Source of the DNA: Sporomusaceae bacterium
GTDB lineage: Bacteria; Bacillota; Negativicutes; Sporomusales; UBA7701
Assembly (NCBI GenBank): GCA_031460455.1
Contig: JAVKTQ010000005.1
Span: forward strand, 164,389-228,388
Reading direction: 5' to 3'
DNA length: 64,000 nt
The notes beneath the pieces were generated by a model. It was not told the DNA's origin, did no database searches, and saw only the letters and a list, made by a program, of their open reading frames with translations. This document shows positions 37,664 to 45,635 of this stretch, one piece after another. How positions within the stretch are numbered: the first letter of the stretch is position 1; each line of letters starts with the position of its first letter. The position numbers were made by a program, and so were the translations under genes.

Positions 37664-38911
37664 ATGCGAATCAGTTATTCCTGCGCCGCGACGCACTACC
37701 AACTGAATTACCTGACCGAGCACTGCATCGTCGCGGTCGCCTTTTTTTTGCCGCTCTCTCTCAACGCCGTCAGTGTGTTTCTCGCCCTCGGCGTCCTGCT
37801 GTGGGTGGCGAGGATGGCCGCCGACAGGCATCTCGATTTCAAACCGACGCCGTTCGACGGCGCCATCGCCCTGCTCGTGGCCCTGTCGGCGGCCTCGATT
37901 CTGGCCGCCCCCGACCGCTGGCTGAGCTTTTACAATTACTATCACCTCATGGGTCGCTATATTCTCCTTTATTATCTGGTCGTGAACAATTTCCACAGCC
38001 TCGATCAGCTTAAACGCCTGGTGCAGGCGATTTTGGCGTCCGCCGGCCTTGTCGTCGTCTACGGCCTGTACCAGTATGTCCAGGGGGTGGATATCTCGGC
38101 GTTCGAGTGGGTGGACGGCGAACAGTTCCCCCTGCTCAAGATGAGGGTTTTTTCCACCCTGCAGAATCCCAACCTGCTGGCCGGGTTCCTGGTGATCATC
38201 GCGGCGCTGGCCGCCGGACTGGGCCTGAACGCCGAGGACCGGCGCTGCAAAATGGCTTATCTGGCGCTTATCGTCGCGCTGCTCGTCTGCCTGGTGTTTA
38301 CTTACTCGCGGGGGGCGTGGCTGAGTGTGCTGGCGGTAGTGGCCGCCTACGGGGTGCTTTATAGCCGCAAGACCTTCTGGCTGCTGCTGTTCGTGCCGGT
38401 GGTGGTTGTGGCCGGGCATGACGTGCTGATGGAGCGGCTGATGTCGATCGTCAACCCCACGGACACTTCGGCGATGCTGAGGATCGCCCTGTGGGAGAGC
38501 ACCCTCGCCATGATTGCCGACCGACCGCTGTTCGGCATCGGCTGGGGCGCATACTCGCTTGTTTATCCCGCCTACGACTTTTTTATCAACGACCCGGACA
38601 CGATCATCTACCACGCCCACAACATGTATCTCCACCTCGCCGCCGAGATCGGCGTCCCCGGACTGCTGGTTTTCCTGGCGCTGATGATCGGCCACGCGCG
38701 GCTGGCGCTGGCGATGGCCGAGAACGCCGCCAACCGCTGGGTGAGCGGGCTGATGCTGGGGGTGCTGGCGGCTGTGATCGGGCTGGCGGTGGGCGGCCTT
38801 ACCGACTACATACTTTTCAACCCCCAGATAGCGATGCTTTTCTGGCTGCTGAACGCCTTGACGGTGGTTGTCCATCTCAATGGCTATCCGACAAAAAATA
38901 ACACGAAATAA
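37664..38911 (+). CDS. O-antigen ligase (WaaL/Wzy)-like membrane protein
   Basis: This 415-residue protein has 10-12 membrane segments and one large external loop between the last third helices. The Wzy_C/O-antigen ligase pattern is visible in FTYSRGAWLSVL and the loop sequence PLFGIGWGAYSLVYP...YHAHNMYLHLAAEIG. It would join or polymerise surface glycans, which fits a diderm Firmicute. ATG after AGGTGA is preferred over a GTG six codons upstream. No other glycan genes are adjacent. Confidence 0.85.
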   Translation: MRISYSCAATHYQLNYLTEHCIVAVAFFLPLSLNAVSVFLALGVLLWVARMAADRHLDFKPTPFDGAIALLVALSAASILAAPDRWLSFYNYYHLMGRYILLYYLVVNNFHSLDQLKRLVQAILASAGLVVVYGLYQYVQGVDISAFEWVDGEQFPLLKMRVFSTLQNPNLLAGFLVIIAALAAGLGLNAEDRRCKMAYLALIVALLVCLVFTYSRGAWLSVLAVVAAYGVLYSRKTFWLLLFVPVVVVAGHDVLMERLMSIVNPTDTSAMLRIALWESTLAMIADRPLFGIGWGAYSLVYPAYDFFINDPDTIIYHAHNMYLHLAAEIGVPGLLVFLALMIGHARLALAMAENAANRWVSGLMLGVLAAVIGLAVGGLTDYILFNPQIAMLFWLLNALTVVVHLNGYPTKNNTK

Positions 38912-38977
38912 CGGGCTTATTGATAAAAAAATCTCCCGCTTCGGCAGGAGTAAAGGCGGACGCGGGGAATATATAGA

Positions 38978-39059
38978 AATGTGAAATATGGATATGGGGA
39001 ATCGGTTATGAAGGCCTATGCGGCCTTAATTTTTTGTCGCAAAGAATGTGAAATTTGGA
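38978..39059. promoter_or_regulatory. two Rex-like half-sites before the hydrogenase operon
   Basis: AATGTGAAATATGGA (38978-38992) and AATGTGAAATTTGGA (39045-39059) are direct repeats differing at one base. TGTGAAAT is a half-site of the Rex operator TTGTGAAAN2TTTCACAA. A terminator-like hairpin lies between them. No clear -35/-10 pair is seen. Confidence 0.4.
39011..39035 (+). terminator. terminator between the glycan-ligase gene and the hydrogenase operon
   Basis: AAGGCC / GGCCTT stem with loop TATG(C), then AATTTTTT. It lies 53 bases before the first operon gene, so it could also act as an attenuator. Confidence 0.7.
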
Positions 39060-39087
39060 ACAATTCAGCCCGAGAAGGGGGTTTGTC

Positions 39088-39456
39088 GTGAAACTGGCCG
39101 ATGTCCAGAAGATACTGCAAGCAGAGGTAATTTGCGGCGCAGAGTGCCTCGACGGCGAGGTGAAGTCGGCATGCGGCGCCGACCTGATGAGCGACGTGCT
39201 GGTGCATAGCAAGGAGAAGACGCTGCTGCTGACGGGACTGACGAATATTCAGATCATCCGCACCGCCGAGATGGGCGACCTGGTAGGGATCGTGCTGGTG
39301 CGCGGGAAGCGGCCGGGACAGGATGTAATCCAGATGGCCGAAAGCAAAGGCATCCCGGTGATGGTGACCAGCCTGCCGATGTTCGAGTCGTGCGGGATGC
39401 TCTACAACTATGGCATCAAAGGCTGCTCGGAGCTGGTGACGGCTTGTGAATCCTGA
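39088..39456 (+). CDS. DRTGG-domain protein, first copy
   Basis: This 122-residue single-domain protein of the DRTGG family begins MKLADVQKILQAEVICGAE and has the conserved LLLTGLTNIQIIRTAEMGDLVG core. DRTGG domains are often joined to CBS or phosphotransacetylase domains and are thought to sense ligands. Here it stands alone at the head of the hydrogenase operon, overlapping the following ATPase gene. Start is GTG behind AGAAGGGGG. A related copy lies four genes on, in the same operon. Confidence 0.85.
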   Translation: MKLADVQKILQAEVICGAECLDGEVKSACGADLMSDVLVHSKEKTLLLTGLTNIQIIRTAEMGDLVGIVLVRGKRPGQDVIQMAESKGIPVMVTSLPMFESCGMLYNYGIKGCSELVTACES

Positions 39457-39877
39457 ACAGGGTATCGTGCTCGATTACGCCCTGAAGGGCGGCGATTTCG
39501 ACACCGCCGGCGAGGCGTCGAGCAAAATTAAGCGGATTCTGCAGCAGATCGGCGTGCGCTCGGATGTTATCAGGCGCATCGCCATCAGTTCCTATGAAGC
39601 AGAGATGAATGTCATTATCCATGCGTACAGCGGCGTCCTCAAGGCGTCGATTTATCCCGACCGCACCGAGCTGGTGATTGCAGACGAGGGACCGGGCATC
39701 GCCGATATCGATCTGGCGATGCAGGAGGGGTACTCCACCGCCCCCGACCATATCCGCGAGATGGGCTTTGGCGCCGGTATGGGCCTCCCCAACATGGTGC
39801 GCTGTTCGGACGAGTTTTCCATCAATTCGGTGGCGGGGGAAGGAACGAAGATTTCTATCCTGATCCGCCATAGCTGA
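39446..39877 (+). CDS. GHKL ATPase, anti-sigma/RsbW-like
   Basis: This 143-residue HATPase domain protein has the N-box EAEMNVIIHAYSG and G-boxes VIADEGPGIADID and GFGAGMGLPNMV. It has no histidine-phosphotransfer domain, as in anti-sigma-factor kinases of the RsbW/SpoIIAB type. Such stand-alone ATPases accompany sensory hydrogenases in Firmicutes and Thermotogae. The GTG start overlaps the DRTGG gene by 11 bases. It likely forms a signalling unit with its neighbours; target unknown. Confidence 0.88.
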   Translation: MNPEQGIVLDYALKGGDFDTAGEASSKIKRILQQIGVRSDVIRRIAISSYEAEMNVIIHAYSGVLKASIYPDRTELVIADEGPGIADIDLAMQEGYSTAPDHIREMGFGAGMGLPNMVRCSDEFSINSVAGEGTKISILIRHS

Positions 39878-39893
39878 TTGTGTGGTGTAACGG

Positions 39894-41219
39894 ATGTCGG
39901 AGTATTTCCACTCGGTCAGGCTCACGCCTGAGCGGTGTAAAGGTTGCGTCAACTGTATCAAGCGCTGTCCCACCGAGGCGATCCGCATACGCGGCGGCAA
40001 GGCGAAGATAACCGAGGCTCGCTGCATCGACTGTGGCGAGTGCATCCGCCGGTGCGCCAACCGGGCCAAGACGGCCGTGACCGACAGCCTCGACGACCTG
40101 AAGGATTACAAGTACAACGTGGCGCTGCCCGCGCCTGCGCTGTATTCCCAGTTTTCCGCCGACGTGCCGGCGAATGTGGTGTTGTGCGCCTTGATGCACC
40201 TCGGCTTCGACGAGGTGTTCGAGGTGGCGCTCGGCGCCGAGATCGTTTCCGACGCGACCGTGGAATATCTGAAGCGCCGGGACGCGAAGAAGCCGGCGAT
40301 TTCCTCCGCCTGTCCGGCGGTGGTGCGGCTGGTTCAGGTAAAGTTTCCCGAGCTGATCGATAATCTCATCCCCCTGGAAGCGCCGGTGGAGGTGGCCGCC
40401 CGCCTGGTTCGCAGCACCCGCTGCCGGGAACTGGGCATCGCGCCGGAGGATATCGGCGTGTGGTTCATCACCCCCTGCCCGGCGAAGATGACGGCGTTCA
40501 AGCAGCCGCTGGGGGCGGAGAAGTCAAGCGTTACCGGCGCCATCGGCATATCGCAGATTTACGGCGAGCTCTTGAAGGCGGTGGCGGTCGTTCCCCGCGA
40601 CGCCAACTGCCAGCGAGCCACGGCCCGCGGCGTCGGCTGGGCTTTAAGCGGCGGCGAGACGTCGGCCGCGGCGGCGGGGAACAGTATGGTTATCGACGAG
40701 ATCCACAATGTCAGCGAGGTGCTGGAACAGGTGGCTCTCGGCAAGATAAAAGTCGATTTCATCGAGGCGCTGGCTTGCTCCGGCGGCTGCATCGGCGGCC
40801 CGCTGACGGTGGAAAACCGCTTCGTGGCCGAGCACCGCATGCATCAGCGGCTGGCGAAGATGCGCGCCGAGGACGAGGCGCACGGCGCCGCGCCGGCCAA
40901 ATATCACCCCGATTCCTCGCTGACCGAGTACGACCGCACGATCGAGCCGCGGCCGATCATGCGCCTTGACGAGGATATCTTCAAGGCGATGTATAAGGTG
41001 GAGCAGATGGAAAAGACGCTCAACAAGCTTCCGGGACTGGACTGCGGTTCGTGCGGCTCGCCGAACTGCAAGGCGCTGGCCGAGGATATCGTGCAGGGGG
41101 AAGCTGTCGAGACCGACTGCATCTTCAAGCTGCGCGAACGGGTCCGCGACCTCGCCCAGGAGATGGTGGGGCTGGCGGCCAAGCTGCCGCCTTCGTTGGA
41201 GGAACGGGAAGAGAATTAG
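39894..41219 (+). CDS. sensory-type [FeFe]-hydrogenase (HydS-like)
   Basis: This 441-residue protein has three visible parts: two N-terminal [4Fe-4S] motifs (CKGCVNCIKRCP, CIDCGECIRRC), an H-cluster domain (about 80-330), and a C-terminal Fe-S segment LDCGSCGSPNCKALAED. The H-cluster Cys are kept (SSACPA, TPCPAKM, ALACSGGC). However, the Cys that carries protons in catalytic enzymes (first C of TSCCP) is Ala here, as known for the sensory HydS of Thermotoga maritima. It probably senses H2 or redox state and signals through the nearby GHKL ATPase, DRTGG and PHP proteins. Confidence 0.85.
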   Translation: MSEYFHSVRLTPERCKGCVNCIKRCPTEAIRIRGGKAKITEARCIDCGECIRRCANRAKTAVTDSLDDLKDYKYNVALPAPALYSQFSADVPANVVLCALMHLGFDEVFEVALGAEIVSDATVEYLKRRDAKKPAISSACPAVVRLVQVKFPELIDNLIPLEAPVEVAARLVRSTRCRELGIAPEDIGVWFITPCPAKMTAFKQPLGAEKSSVTGAIGISQIYGELLKAVAVVPRDANCQRATARGVGWALSGGETSAAAAGNSMVIDEIHNVSEVLEQVALGKIKVDFIEALACSGGCIGGPLTVENRFVAEHRMHQRLAKMRAEDEAHGAAPAKYHPDSSLTEYDRTIEPRPIMRLDEDIFKAMYKVEQMEKTLNKLPGLDCGSCGSPNCKALAEDIVQGEAVETDCIFKLRERVRDLAQEMVGLAAKLPPSLEEREEN

Positions 41220-41232
41220 GAGGGATTGCCTA

Positions 41233-41574
41233 GTGACGGTCAACGATCTCGTCGGTTCCCTGCCGCTCACCGTCGTTGCCGGCCAGGACAAGTTAGCGGC
41301 CGAGGTGACGGGCGGCTATGTTTCCGATCTGCTGAGCAATGTGATGGGTTTCGCTGCCCCGGGCAGCGTGTGGGTCACGATGCAGGGGCACCAGAACGTT
41401 GTGGCGGTTGCTTCCCTGGCCGGTCTGGCGGCGGTGGTCGTCGCCGGCGGGGCCGTCCCGGAGCCGGAGACGGTGGCCAAGGCCGAGGCGGAAGGGATTG
41501 TACTGCTGACGACCTCTCTGACCAGTTTCGAGCTGGTCGGACAACTATACCGTAGCGGCGTCAAGGGGCAGTGA
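41233..41574 (+). CDS. DRTGG-domain protein, second copy
   Basis: This 113-residue paralogue of the operon's first gene (TVNDLVGSLPLTVVAGQDKLAAE; YVSDLLSNVMGFAAPGSVW) lacks any fused domain. GTG start follows AGGAGGG. Its stop overlaps the start of the PHP gene. Two different DRTGG proteins in one operon suggest a hetero-oligomeric sensor, which is inference. Confidence 0.82.
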   Translation: MTVNDLVGSLPLTVVAGQDKLAAEVTGGYVSDLLSNVMGFAAPGSVWVTMQGHQNVVAVASLAGLAAVVVAGGAVPEPETVAKAEAEGIVLLTTSLTSFELVGQLYRSGVKGQ

Positions 41575-42314
41575 TGCGCCGTTTCGTGGCCGATCTGCAT
41601 GTTCACACGCTCCTGTCGCCCTGCGCAGCGGTCGAGATGACGCCGCGCAACATAGTGTGGCACGCGGCGCAGAACGGCATCGACATCGTAGCCATCACCG
41701 ACCATAACGCCGGCGACAATGTCACTGCCGCGCTGGCGGCCGCCAAGGGCACCGACGTGACCGTGCTGCCGGGCATGGAGGTGGAGACGAAAGAGGAAGT
41801 TCATTTCATTGCCTTGTTCGAGAAACCGCGGCAGCTGTTCGCCTGGGAGAAGGTCGTCGCCGCGCACCGTTCGGGGCGCATGAACGATACCGACAAGTTC
41901 GGCGCCCAGTTCGTGGTCGACGCGGAGGATAACCTGGTGGCGGTCAAGGAGGAGATGCTGCTGGCATCGCTCACCCTGAGCCTGGCCGAGGCCTGCGAGC
42001 AGGTCACCGCCCTCGGCGGGCTGGCGATCGCCAGCCATGTGGACCGGCCGGCCTACAGCGTCCTGTCCCAGTTGGGCTTCATCCCCCCAGGGCTGGCGCT
42101 TACGGCGGTGGAGGTGTCGCGACGCACACCTCGCGCCGAAGCTGCACAGCGCTTCCCGGCCATCGGCGGCTTGCCGGTTGTCACGGCCTCCGACGCCCAT
42201 ACCATCGAAGATTTCCTGTCCGGCCCGAAAATGGCCTTTAACCTTGAAGAGCCCACTCTGGCGGAAATCCGCCAGGCACTATACAACGAGAATTCGCGAG
42301 GGGTGGTGTTGTGA
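41574..42314 (+). CDS. PHP-domain metal-dependent phosphoesterase
   Basis: This 246-residue protein has the PHP metal-site motifs DLHVHTLLSPC (residues about 6-16), ITDHNAGDN and late SDAHTIED. PHP enzymes hydrolyse phosphoesters such as nucleoside or histidinol phosphates. In hydrogenase operons the substrate is unknown. The ATG overlaps the preceding stop; an in-frame GTG three bases upstream is possible. It is part of the putative H2-signalling set. Confidence 0.9.
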   Translation: MRRFVADLHVHTLLSPCAAVEMTPRNIVWHAAQNGIDIVAITDHNAGDNVTAALAAAKGTDVTVLPGMEVETKEEVHFIALFEKPRQLFAWEKVVAAHRSGRMNDTDKFGAQFVVDAEDNLVAVKEEMLLASLTLSLAEACEQVTALGGLAIASHVDRPAYSVLSQLGFIPPGLALTAVEVSRRTPRAEAAQRFPAIGGLPVVTASDAHTIEDFLSGPKMAFNLEEPTLAEIRQALYNENSRGVVL

Positions 42315-42372
42315 TCGCCGGAGGAAAAAAATTACCTTACTAAGTGAAAGTTTTCATAAAAGGAGGAGAAAT

Positions 42373-42876
42373 ATGAACAGCAATCATGAACAGAAGTGCT
42401 GCTGCGGCGGCAAGGGCGGCGCCAGCAACATGGCGAAGCTGGACGAGATTCTGGCCAAGTACCAGGGCGCGAAAGGGGCGCTTATCCCCGTCCTGCAGGA
42501 GGCCCAGGACGCTTACGGCTACCTGCCCAAAGACGTCATCGTGAGGATCGGGGAGAAGATGAGTATCCCGACCAGCCAGATTTATGGCGTGGCCACCTTC
42601 TACGCCCAGTTCCACCTCAATCCGCGCGGTAAGAATATCATCCGCGTATGCCAGGGGACGGCCTGCCACGTCCGTGGCGCCAAGGCCATTTTAAAGGCGC
42701 TGGAAGACACTCTGAAAGTCACCGCCGGCAAGACGACACCCGACCTGAAGTTCACCCTGGAGACGGTGGCCTGTATCGGCGCCTGCGGCCTGTCGCCGGT
42801 CATGATGGTCAACGACGATACCCACGGGCGGCTGACGCCGGAGATCGTGCCGGAAATTCTCGGCCGTTACTCCTAA
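42373..42876 (+). CDS. hydC: NADH-dependent [FeFe]-hydrogenase subunit HydC (NuoE-like)
   Basis: This 167-residue thioredoxin-like [2Fe-2S] protein has cluster ligands in CQGTACHVRG and CIGACG. The N-terminus carries an extra KCCCGGKGG stretch, rich in Cys and Gly, ahead of the NuoE fold. With HydA and HydB it forms the soluble hydrogenase that couples H2, NADH and ferredoxin. ATG follows AGGAGGAG. A gap of about 58 bases before it may hold an internal promoter. Confidence 0.93.
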   Translation: MNSNHEQKCCCGGKGGASNMAKLDEILAKYQGAKGALIPVLQEAQDAYGYLPKDVIVRIGEKMSIPTSQIYGVATFYAQFHLNPRGKNIIRVCQGTACHVRGAKAILKALEDTLKVTAGKTTPDLKFTLETVACIGACGLSPVMMVNDDTHGRLTPEIVPEILGRYS

Positions 42877-42883
42877 GCTCCGT

Positions 42884-43447
42884 ATGCGGGAACTGGCGCT
42901 CCATATTTTGGATCTTGTCCAGAATTCCCTGGAAGCTGGGGCAAACCGGGTTTTGCTGGAGATTATCGAGGACAGTAGTGCGGATACCCTGACCATCCGC
43001 GTGTCCGACAACGGACGGGGCATGGACGCCGACACCCGGCGCCGCGTTCTCGACCCCTTTGTCACGACCCGCACGACGCGCAGGGTGGGGCTGGGTTTAC
43101 CGCTGATCGATATGTCCACCAGGCAGTGCGGTGGGTATCTGAAGATCGATTCCGAGGTGGGCCAAGGCACCACGGTGGAGGCGGTTTACCGCCACAGCCA
43201 TCTGGACCGCCCGCCGCTCGGCAACCTCGCCGCGACGGTGAAAACGCTGGTAATCGCTAATCCGGATACCGAGCTGACCTACCGGCATCTGGTGGATAAC
43301 GCCGTTTTCTCCCTCGCTACCGGCGAGCTGACCGAGATATTGGGCGATATGCCCCTGTCGCACCCGGATGTAATTGTATGGCTCGACGAGTATATAGCGG
43401 CCAATGAGGCCAATTTGTACGGAGGTGTACAGCATGAAAACAGTTGA
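42884..43447 (+). CDS. GHKL ATPase (histidine-kinase-like) in the hydrogenase operon
   Basis: This 187-residue protein begins with an HATPase domain (N-box LALHILDLVQNSLEAGA; G-boxes VSDNGRGMD and GLGLPLID). It is followed by about 60 residues of no known domain. There is no phosphoacceptor His domain and no membrane segment. It lies between hydC and a ferredoxin gene and overlaps the latter by 14 bases. Such ATPases are regular partners of HydABC genes, but their target is unknown. Confidence 0.87.
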   Translation: MRELALHILDLVQNSLEAGANRVLLEIIEDSSADTLTIRVSDNGRGMDADTRRRVLDPFVTTRTTRRVGLGLPLIDMSTRQCGGYLKIDSEVGQGTTVEAVYRHSHLDRPPLGNLAATVKTLVIANPDTELTYRHLVDNAVFSLATGELTEILGDMPLSHPDVIVWLDEYIAANEANLYGGVQHENS

Positions 43448-43799
43448 GGACTTAAAGCGCATGCGCGAACAGTTCCAGTCGCAGACCAAGCTGCGCCACG
43501 CAGGCGGTATACAGATCATAGTCGGCATGGGCACGTGCGGTATCGCCGCCGGGGCGCGGGAAGTAATGTCCGCCATCCTCGACGAGATCGCCAAGCGCAA
43601 GCTGCAGGACGTGACCGTCCGCCAGACCGGCTGCATCGGTATGTGCGAGAAGGAAGTCCTGGTCGATGTCGTCCGTCCCGACGAACCGCGCATAACCTAC
43701 GGTAAGGTTACGCCGGCCGCCGTCGCCAAGATAGTCGGTGAGCATGTGGTCAACGGCCGGATCGTGGAAGAGCTGGTCGTCGGCAAGATTTCTCAATAG
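43434..43799 (+). CDS. thioredoxin-like [2Fe-2S] ferredoxin of the hydrogenase operon
   Basis: This 121-residue protein has the thioredoxin-like ferredoxin fold with likely ligands in GMGTCGIAAG and QTGCIGMCEKE. It is like the N-terminal domain of HydB and the NuoE C-terminus. It probably carries electrons to or from HydABC, or serves the sensory branch. ATG follows GGAGGTG. It overlaps the ATPase gene and lies 24 bases before hydB. Confidence 0.9.
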   Translation: MKTVEDLKRMREQFQSQTKLRHAGGIQIIVGMGTCGIAAGAREVMSAILDEIAKRKLQDVTVRQTGCIGMCEKEVLVDVVRPDEPRITYGKVTPAAVAKIVGEHVVNGRIVEELVVGKISQ

Positions 43800-43823
43800 A
43801 CACGGGAAACGGGAGGTAAGAAA

Positions 43824-45614
43824 ATGCAACACGTGAGAGCTCACGTACTCATTTGCGCCGGCACCGGCTGTACCGCCTCGGGAGCGTCGAAGGTCGAAGC
43901 GGCGCTGCGCGAGGAACTGGTCAAGAAGGGCCTCGACAAGGAGATCATGGTCGTGGAGACCGGCTGCCACGGTTTCTGCGAGATGGGCCCGCTGGTTATC
44001 GTATATCCTGAAGGCACTTTCTATGTCCGCGTTCAGGCCGAGGACGTGCCCGAGCTGGTGGAAAGCCACCTTTACAAGGGCCGGATCGTACAGCGCCTGC
44101 TGTATAAGGAGCCGGTCACCCACGAGAGCATCCCCAATTACAGCGAGCTGAGCTTCTACAAAAAACAGATGCGGATGGTGCTTGCCAACTGCGGCCACAT
44201 CAATCCCGAGATAATCGAAGAGTATATCGCCGTCGGCGGTTACGAGGCCCTGGGCAAAGCGCTGACCACGATGACTCCCGAGCAGGTTGTCGACGAGATG
44301 AAGAAGTCGGGCCTGCGCGGCCGTGGGGGCGGCGGCTTCCCGACCGGTATGAAGTGGGACTTCACCCGCAAGGCCGCCGGCGATAAGAAATATGTCGTCT
44401 GTAACGCCGACGAGGGCGATCCGGGCGCGTTCATGGACCGCAGCGTCCTGGAAGGCGACCCCCACCGCGTCATCGAGGGCATGGCCGTGTGCGGTTACGC
44501 CATCGGCGCCGACGAAGGCTACCTGTATGTGCGGGCCGAGTACCCGCTGGCGATCAAACGCCTGAGAATCGCCATCAAGCAGGCCGAAGACCTCGGGCTG
44601 CTGGGCGACAACATCTTCGGCTCGGGCTTCAATTTCCGCCTGAAGATCAAAGAAGGCGCCGGCGCGTTCGTGTGCGGCGAAGAGACCGCCCTGTTGGCCT
44701 CGATCGAAGGCAAGCGCGGCATGCCGCGGCCCCGTCCGCCCTTCCCGGCCATTTCCGGTCTGTGGGGCAAGCCGACCAATATCAACAATGTCGAGACGTT
44801 CGCCAACGTGCCGCAGATTATCACCAAGGGCGCCGACTGGTACGCCAGCATCGGCACCGAGAAGAGCAAAGGCACGAAGGTCTTCGCCCTTACCGGCCGT
44901 ATCAACCACACCGGCCTCGCCGAGGTGCCGATGGGCATCACGATGCGCGAGATCATCTTCGATATCGGCGGAGGCATCCCCGGCGGCAAGAAGTATAAAG
45001 CCGTCCAGATCGGCGGCCCCTCGGGCGGCTGTCTCCCCGAACAGTTGCTTGACCTGCCTGTCGACTACGATTCCCTCATCCAGGCCGGCGCGATGATGGG
45101 CTCCGGCGGCCTGGTGGTCATGGACGAGACGACCTGTATGGTCGACCTGGCCAAGTTCTTCCTCACCTTCACCCAGTCGGAGTCCTGCGGCAAATGCACC
45201 CCCTGCCGCGAGGGCACGAAGCGGATGCTGGAGATTCTTACCCGCATCACCGAAGGTGAAGGCAAGGAAAGCGATATCGCCCTGCTCGAGAGCATGGCCA
45301 AGAATATCAAGACCTCGGCGCTGTGCGGCCTCGGTCAGACGGCCCCCAATCCGGTGCTCAGCACACTGCGCTATTTCCGGCACGAATATGAGGCCCACAT
45401 TAAAGAGAAGCGCTGCCCGGCCGGGGCGTGCACCAAGCTGGCCGGCTACAGGATCACCGAGGCCTGCAAGGGCTGCGGCCTGTGCACCAAGACCTGCCCG
45501 GTGGCGGCCATCAGCGGCGAGATCAAGTCCCAGCATACGATCGACGAGGCGATCTGCATCAAGTGCGGCGCCTGCCTGACCAAGTGTCCGTTCAAGGCCA
45601 TCATCAAGGGCTAA
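43824..45614 (+). CDS. hydB: NADH-dependent [FeFe]-hydrogenase subunit HydB (NuoF-like)
   Basis: This 596-residue flavoprotein holds the NADH and FMN sites. Domain order: N-terminal thioredoxin-like [2Fe-2S] (CAGTGCTASG, CHGFCEMG), NuoF core (GRGGGGFPTGMKWDF; CNADEGDPGAFMDRS), SLBB, and the NuoF [4Fe-4S] motif SCGKCTPCREG. It ends with two ferredoxin clusters (CKGCGLCTKTCP, CIKCGACLTKCP). The length is typical of bifurcating HydB. It is the branching subunit between NADH, ferredoxin and HydA. Confidence 0.96.
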   Translation: MQHVRAHVLICAGTGCTASGASKVEAALREELVKKGLDKEIMVVETGCHGFCEMGPLVIVYPEGTFYVRVQAEDVPELVESHLYKGRIVQRLLYKEPVTHESIPNYSELSFYKKQMRMVLANCGHINPEIIEEYIAVGGYEALGKALTTMTPEQVVDEMKKSGLRGRGGGGFPTGMKWDFTRKAAGDKKYVVCNADEGDPGAFMDRSVLEGDPHRVIEGMAVCGYAIGADEGYLYVRAEYPLAIKRLRIAIKQAEDLGLLGDNIFGSGFNFRLKIKEGAGAFVCGEETALLASIEGKRGMPRPRPPFPAISGLWGKPTNINNVETFANVPQIITKGADWYASIGTEKSKGTKVFALTGRINHTGLAEVPMGITMREIIFDIGGGIPGGKKYKAVQIGGPSGGCLPEQLLDLPVDYDSLIQAGAMMGSGGLVVMDETTCMVDLAKFFLTFTQSESCGKCTPCREGTKRMLEILTRITEGEGKESDIALLESMAKNIKTSALCGLGQTAPNPVLSTLRYFRHEYEAHIKEKRCPAGACTKLAGYRITEACKGCGLCTKTCPVAAISGEIKSQHTIDEAICIKCGACLTKCPFKAIIKG

Positions 45615-45635
45615 AGGGAGAAGGAGTGTGATACC

